The notes under the pieces: model-generated
What the model saw: the letters and a program-made list of their open reading frames with translations, nothing else
What the model was told of the DNA's origin: nothing
Databases searched by the model: none
Shown here: positions 60,685-64,000 of the stretch, in pieces
How positions within the stretch are numbered: the stretch's first letter is position 1
Layout of the letters: every line of letters begins with the position of its first letter
Made by a program: the position numbers and the translations under genes
Assembly: GCF_010983895.1 (NCBI RefSeq)
Contig: NZ_CP048836.1
Location: 3,410,001 to 3,474,000, forward strand
From: Nitrogeniibacter mangrovi
GTDB lineage: Bacteria > Pseudomonadota > Gammaproteobacteria > Burkholderiales > Rhodocyclaceae
Direction of reading: 5' to 3'
Length of the DNA stretch: 64,000 nt

Positions 60685-60710
60685 AGATTGCCGCTGCACA
60701 AGGAGTCCGC

Positions 60711-63437
60711 ATGTCTGAAACCCAATCCACCTGTTGCTACTGCGGCGTCGGCTGTGGCGTCATCATCGAACACGAGGGTGATCGCATCATCGGCGTGCGC
60801 GGCGATCCCGAGCATCCCGCCAACTTCGGCCGGCTGTGCACCAAGGGCTCGACACTGCACCTGTCGGCCGCGCCGGAGACCCTGGCCGTCCGCGCCCGGC
60901 ACCCGCAGATGCGCCCGCACCGCGATGCACCGCGCTCGCGCTGCGACTGGGACACGGCCCTGGACCATGTCGCCGACCGCTTCGCCGCGATCATCGCCGA
61001 GCACGGCCCGGATGCCGTGGCCTTCTACGGCGCCGGCCAGCTGCTCACCGAGGACTACTACGTCTTCAACAAGCTCGCCAAGGGCCTGATCGGCACCAAC
61101 AACCTCGACACCAATTCGCGCCTGTGCATGTCCAGCGCGGTGGCGGGCTACAAGATGAGCCTGGGGGCGGACGCGCCGCCGTGCAGTTACGCGGACATCG
61201 ACCACGCCGACTGCCTGTTCATCACCGGCAGCAACACCGCCTTCGCCCATCCGATCGCCTTCCGCCGCATCGAGGACGCCCGCGAGGCCAACCCGGCCAT
61301 GAAGCTGATCGTCGTCGATCCGCGCCGCACCGACACCGCCGAGGCCGCCGACCTGTTCCTGCCGCTGCTGCCGGGCACCGACATCGCGCTCTACAACGCC
61401 ATGCTGCACGTGATGCTGTGGGAAGGCTGGATCGACACCGCCTATGTGGACGCCCACACCGAGGGCTTCGATGCGCTCAAGAAGGTGGTGCGCGAATACA
61501 CCCCGGCCATGGCGGCCGAGATCTGCGGCCTGCGCAAACAGGACATCGAGACCGCCGCCGAATGGTTCGCCACCGCCAAGGCGACCCTGTCCCTGTACTG
61601 TCAGGGCCTCAACCAGTACGCCTCCGGCACCCACAAGAATTCGGCGCTCATCAACCTGCACCTGGCCAGCGGCCACATCGGCCGCCCCGGCGCCGGCCCC
61701 TTCTCGCTCACCGGCCAACCCAACGCCATGGGCGGTCGCGAGGTGGGCGGGCTGGCGAACCTGCTCTCGGCGCATCGCGATCTGTCCAACCCCGAGCACC
61801 GCGCCGAAGTGGCGCGATTCTGGGGCGTGGACGACGTCCCCGCGGAACCGGGCAAGAGCGCGGTCGAGCTGTTCCAGGCCGTCCAGGACGGGCACATCAA
61901 GGCGGTGTGGATCGCCTGTACCAACCCCGCCCAGTCCATGCCGCACCAGGCGCTCATCCACGAAGCGCTGCAGCGCGCGGAGCTGGTGGTGGTGCAGGAC
62001 GCCTTCGCCCACACCGAAACCTGCGCCTACGCCGACGTGCTGCTGCCGGCCACCACCTGGGGCGAAAAGGACGGCACCGTCACCAACTCGGAACGCCGCA
62101 TCAGCCGGGTGCGCGCCGCCGTGCCCGCCCCCGGCGAGGCGCGCCACGACTGGGCCATCGCCGCCGATTTCGCCCGCCGCCTCGGCGCGCGGCTGGGCCA
62201 GGCCGAACTGGCCGAACGCCTGTTCGCCTACGACGGCCCCGAGGCGATCTGGAACGAACACCGCGACAGCACCGCCGGGCGCGATCTGGACATCACCGGC
62301 CTGTCCTACGCCCTGCTGGAGCGGGACGGTCCGCAGCAGTGGCCGTTTCCGGCCGGCGCCGCCATGGGCAAGATCCGCCTCTACGAGGACAGCGTGTATC
62401 CGACCGATTCCGGCCGGGCCCGCTTCGTCGCCACCGAATACACCGCCACCGCGGAAACGCCCAGCGCCCGCTATCCGCTGCACCTGATCACCGGCCGCCT
62501 GCGCGACCAGTGGCACGGCATGAGCCGCACCGGTCTGGTGGCCCGGCTCTACAACCACGAGGCCGAGCCGCTGCTGCACATGCATGCGGACGACCTCGCC
62601 CGCCGCGGCCTCGCAGACGGCGACATCGTCCGCGTCAAGTCGCGCCAGGGCGCCGTGGTGCTCAAGGTGCTGGCGGCCGACACCGTGCGTGCCGGCCAGT
62701 GCTTCCTGCCCATGCACTGGGGCGGCAACGCCATGGCCGGCACCCTGGGCATCAACGCGCTAACGCCGGACGCCATCGATCCGTACTCCAAACAACCCGA
62801 ACTCAAGCACGCCGCCGTGCAGGTGGAAACATTCACCCGCGGCCACCCGGTGGTCGCCATGCGCCGCATCGACACCGCGCAGGAGAACCCCTTCGAGGTC
62901 ATGGCGCAGGTACGCGAACAACTGGCGCCCCTGCCCTACGCCAGCCTCACCCTCACCGGCCGCGAGACCCCGGTGGTGATGCTGCAGTCGCGGGTCGACA
63001 TCGACGAGCCGGCGCTGATCGCCGCGGTGGACGCGGCCTTCGGTCTCGACGACGCGAACCGGACCCTCAGCTACGCCGACCGCCGGCGCGACATCGCCAA
63101 GCGCGCCCGCATCGACGACGACGTGCTCATGGCGGTGCGTCTGGTGGGCGAGACCCGCGCCGCCGAGTGGCTCGCGCAGCTGATGATCGTGGGCGCCTCG
63201 GCGGCACCGATGCGCCGCTGGCTGCTCGCGCCCGTCACCCAGCCGCCGGAAGGCGGCCCGACCCGCGGCAAGGTGATCTGCAACTGCTTCGACATCGCCG
63301 AGGATGCGATCCAGGCCGCGTTTGCCTCGGGCGAGAGCCTCGAGCAGTTGCAGGCGCGCACCCGCTGTGGCACCAACTGCGGCTCCTGCCTCCCCGAACT
63401 GAAGCGACTCAAGGCTCACGCCCCCGCCACGGCCTGA
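60711..63437 (+). CDS. nasA: Assimilatory nitrate reductase catalytic subunit with [2Fe-2S] domain
   Basis: A 908-residue molybdopterin enzyme. [4Fe-4S] ligands C8-x2-C11-x3-C15-x27-C43; Mo-ligand Cys in NSRLCMSSAVAGYK; cofactor-binding domains (about 60-560) and C-terminal molydopterin domain (YPLHLITGRLRDQWHGMSRTG). The last 60 residues form a BFD-like [2Fe-2S] domain with Cys857, 859, 890 and 893. It reduces nitrate to nitrite in the cytoplasm for assimilation; the extra cluster probably receives electrons. No signal peptide. Control by sigma-54 and NtrC fits nitrogen-limited expression. Nitrite reductase and transport genes are not in the window. Confidence 0.93.
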   Translation: MSETQSTCCYCGVGCGVIIEHEGDRIIGVRGDPEHPANFGRLCTKGSTLHLSAAPETLAVRARHPQMRPHRDAPRSRCDWDTALDHVADRFAAIIAEHGPDAVAFYGAGQLLTEDYYVFNKLAKGLIGTNNLDTNSRLCMSSAVAGYKMSLGADAPPCSYADIDHADCLFITGSNTAFAHPIAFRRIEDAREANPAMKLIVVDPRRTDTAEAADLFLPLLPGTDIALYNAMLHVMLWEGWIDTAYVDAHTEGFDALKKVVREYTPAMAAEICGLRKQDIETAAEWFATAKATLSLYCQGLNQYASGTHKNSALINLHLASGHIGRPGAGPFSLTGQPNAMGGREVGGLANLLSAHRDLSNPEHRAEVARFWGVDDVPAEPGKSAVELFQAVQDGHIKAVWIACTNPAQSMPHQALIHEALQRAELVVVQDAFAHTETCAYADVLLPATTWGEKDGTVTNSERRISRVRAAVPAPGEARHDWAIAADFARRLGARLGQAELAERLFAYDGPEAIWNEHRDSTAGRDLDITGLSYALLERDGPQQWPFPAGAAMGKIRLYEDSVYPTDSGRARFVATEYTATAETPSARYPLHLITGRLRDQWHGMSRTGLVARLYNHEAEPLLHMHADDLARRGLADGDIVRVKSRQGAVVLKVLAADTVRAGQCFLPMHWGGNAMAGTLGINALTPDAIDPYSKQPELKHAAVQVETFTRGHPVVAMRRIDTAQENPFEVMAQVREQLAPLPYASLTLTGRETPVVMLQSRVDIDEPALIAAVDAAFGLDDANRTLSYADRRRDIAKRARIDDDVLMAVRLVGETRAAEWLAQLMIVGASAAPMRRWLLAPVTQPPEGGPTRGKVICNCFDIAEDAIQAAFASGESLEQLQARTRCGTNCGSCLPELKRLKAHAPATA

Positions 63438-63553
63438 CTCGGGCCGTCGCCCGCGGCCCCGGCCTTCGGGCCGATGTCCGCCATGGAATCCGGGCGCGCG
63501 GCATAGTGTCGCAAACCGCGCCGGCGGCGCGTGAATCCCTTTACAGTCGCCGG

Positions 63554-63943
63554 ATGTCCGACGTGCGCGCACGGCTCCTCCGCTTCTTCGCCCTGGCCTG
63601 GGTCGCCACCCTCATGCTGGTGGTGGCCCCGTCCATCGCCCACATCGGCGCCGCGTCCGGCGGCACCTCCCTGACCGACATCTGCTCCGCGCTGGGCATC
63701 CAGCGCTTGCCGACGGATACGGACGAGTCGGGGCGCCGTCCCGAACCGGATGCCGCCCGTGCCGGCTGCCCCTGGTGCACGCAGCAGAGCCCAGCGGCGC
63801 TGCCGCCCGCCATGGCCGCCGCCGATGCGCCGCATCCGCACCAGACACCCCGGCGCGCCGCGCCGCCACCGGCCGATCCGCGCCACGCCGACGATCCGGC
63901 CACTCCGCCGCCCTCGCGCGCCCCGCCCCACCGGCATCACTGA
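63554..63943 (+). CDS. DUF2946-like small exported protein
   Basis: A 129-residue protein. N-terminal hydrophobic segment (about 8-30, LRFFALAWVATLMLVVAPSIAH), then a short region with DICSALG and CPWC, and a long Pro/His-rich tail (PHPHQTPRRAAPPP, ending HRHH). The Cys pair and layout resemble DUF2946 proteins, often found beside copper-handling genes. The His-rich tail suggests metal binding. No copper gene is visible before the window ends; the last 57 bases hold nothing I can assign. Confidence 0.65.
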   Translation: MSDVRARLLRFFALAWVATLMLVVAPSIAHIGAASGGTSLTDICSALGIQRLPTDTDESGRRPEPDAARAGCPWCTQQSPAALPPAMAAADAPHPHQTPRRAAPPPADPRHADDPATPPPSRAPPHRHH

Positions 63944-64000
63944 GCCCATCCCGAACCGAGGTCCATCGCCTGCCGCCCCTGGCCGCCGGCCACCTCGTGT

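Noticed and set aside
63455-63480. Hairpin after nasA as terminator
   Set aside because: GGCC-rich pairing exists but no run of Ts follows.
60836-63943. A 1035-codon plus-strand frame overlapping nasA
   Set aside because: It is an out-of-frame shadow of nasA for most of its length; only its last 129 codons, beginning at 63554, form a real small gene.

Overview
The window is a 64 kb stretch of GC-rich (roughly two-thirds G+C) chromosome from a Gram-negative bacterium. Gene families and their neighbours point to a betaproteobacterium of the Rhodocyclales/Zoogloeaceae type (Azoarcus/Thauera-like): HrpA, PilS-PilR with a small PP0621-type protein, GTP-dependent PckG, YbiB, a NasA-type nitrate reductase with a C-terminal [2Fe-2S] domain, and a multi-subunit Mrp antiporter. 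The taxonomic placement is inference from gene content. I see no rRNA, tRNA, CRISPR, insertion sequence or phage gene.

Layout. (1) 1-6.3 kb: a partial EI24-type membrane protein, the helicase HrpA, a CrcB/Fluc fluoride channel, then an ECF sigma factor overlapping a zinc-motif anti-sigma-like protein. (2) 6.3-15.8 kb, minus strand: a compact five-gene signalling operon with two tandem TonB-dependent receptor paralogues, a periplasmic YfiR-like protein, a membrane hybrid histidine kinase with an HPt domain, and an EAL response regulator whose GGDEF domain is degenerate. (3) 16-23 kb, plus: glnS, a degenerate J-domain membrane protein, and a MacAB-like exporter (HlyD-type adaptor, ATPase, two permeases). 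(4) 23-31.3 kb, minus: an RluF-type pseudouridine synthase, then a nine-gene Mrp-type cation/proton antiporter operon in which the large MrpA subunit is split into separate genes.

(5) 31.3-41.3 kb: a D-2-hydroxyacid dehydrogenase divergent from an IclR regulator, a PBP7-type endopeptidase, a patatin-like protein, malic enzyme MaeB divergent from pckG (both at the PEP/pyruvate/C4-acid node), and an aminotransferase. (6) 41.3-46.7 kb, minus: a lytic transglycosylase, a small intergenic transcription unit, a Kbp-like BON-LysM protein, AmpD, PilR, PilS and a PP0621-type protein. (7) 46.8-51.2 kb: a methionine-type aminotransferase divergent from mtnA, a class II aldolase, a frameshifted DUF59 gene and an NnrS-like membrane protein, suggesting salvage of methylthioribose.

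(8) 51.2-64 kb: a CHASE-like/PAS/GGDEF/EAL protein, an N-acyl-D-amino-acid deacylase, two tandem beta-hydroxyacid dehydrogenases, another hybrid histidine kinase, YbiB, and nasA behind a near-consensus sigma-54 promoter with two NtrC-like upstream sites. A small DUF2946-like protein closes the window.

Recurring themes are c-di-GMP and phosphorelay signalling (two EAL proteins, three histidine kinases) and short stop/start overlaps that imply translational coupling. The observations most worth following up are the TonB-receptor/YfiR/kinase/EAL module, the split-MrpA operon with a probable ATC start codon, the possible 5-methylthioribulose-1-phosphate aldolase route, the NtrC/sigma-54 control region of nasA, and the promoter-palindrome-terminator unit near 42.2 kb.
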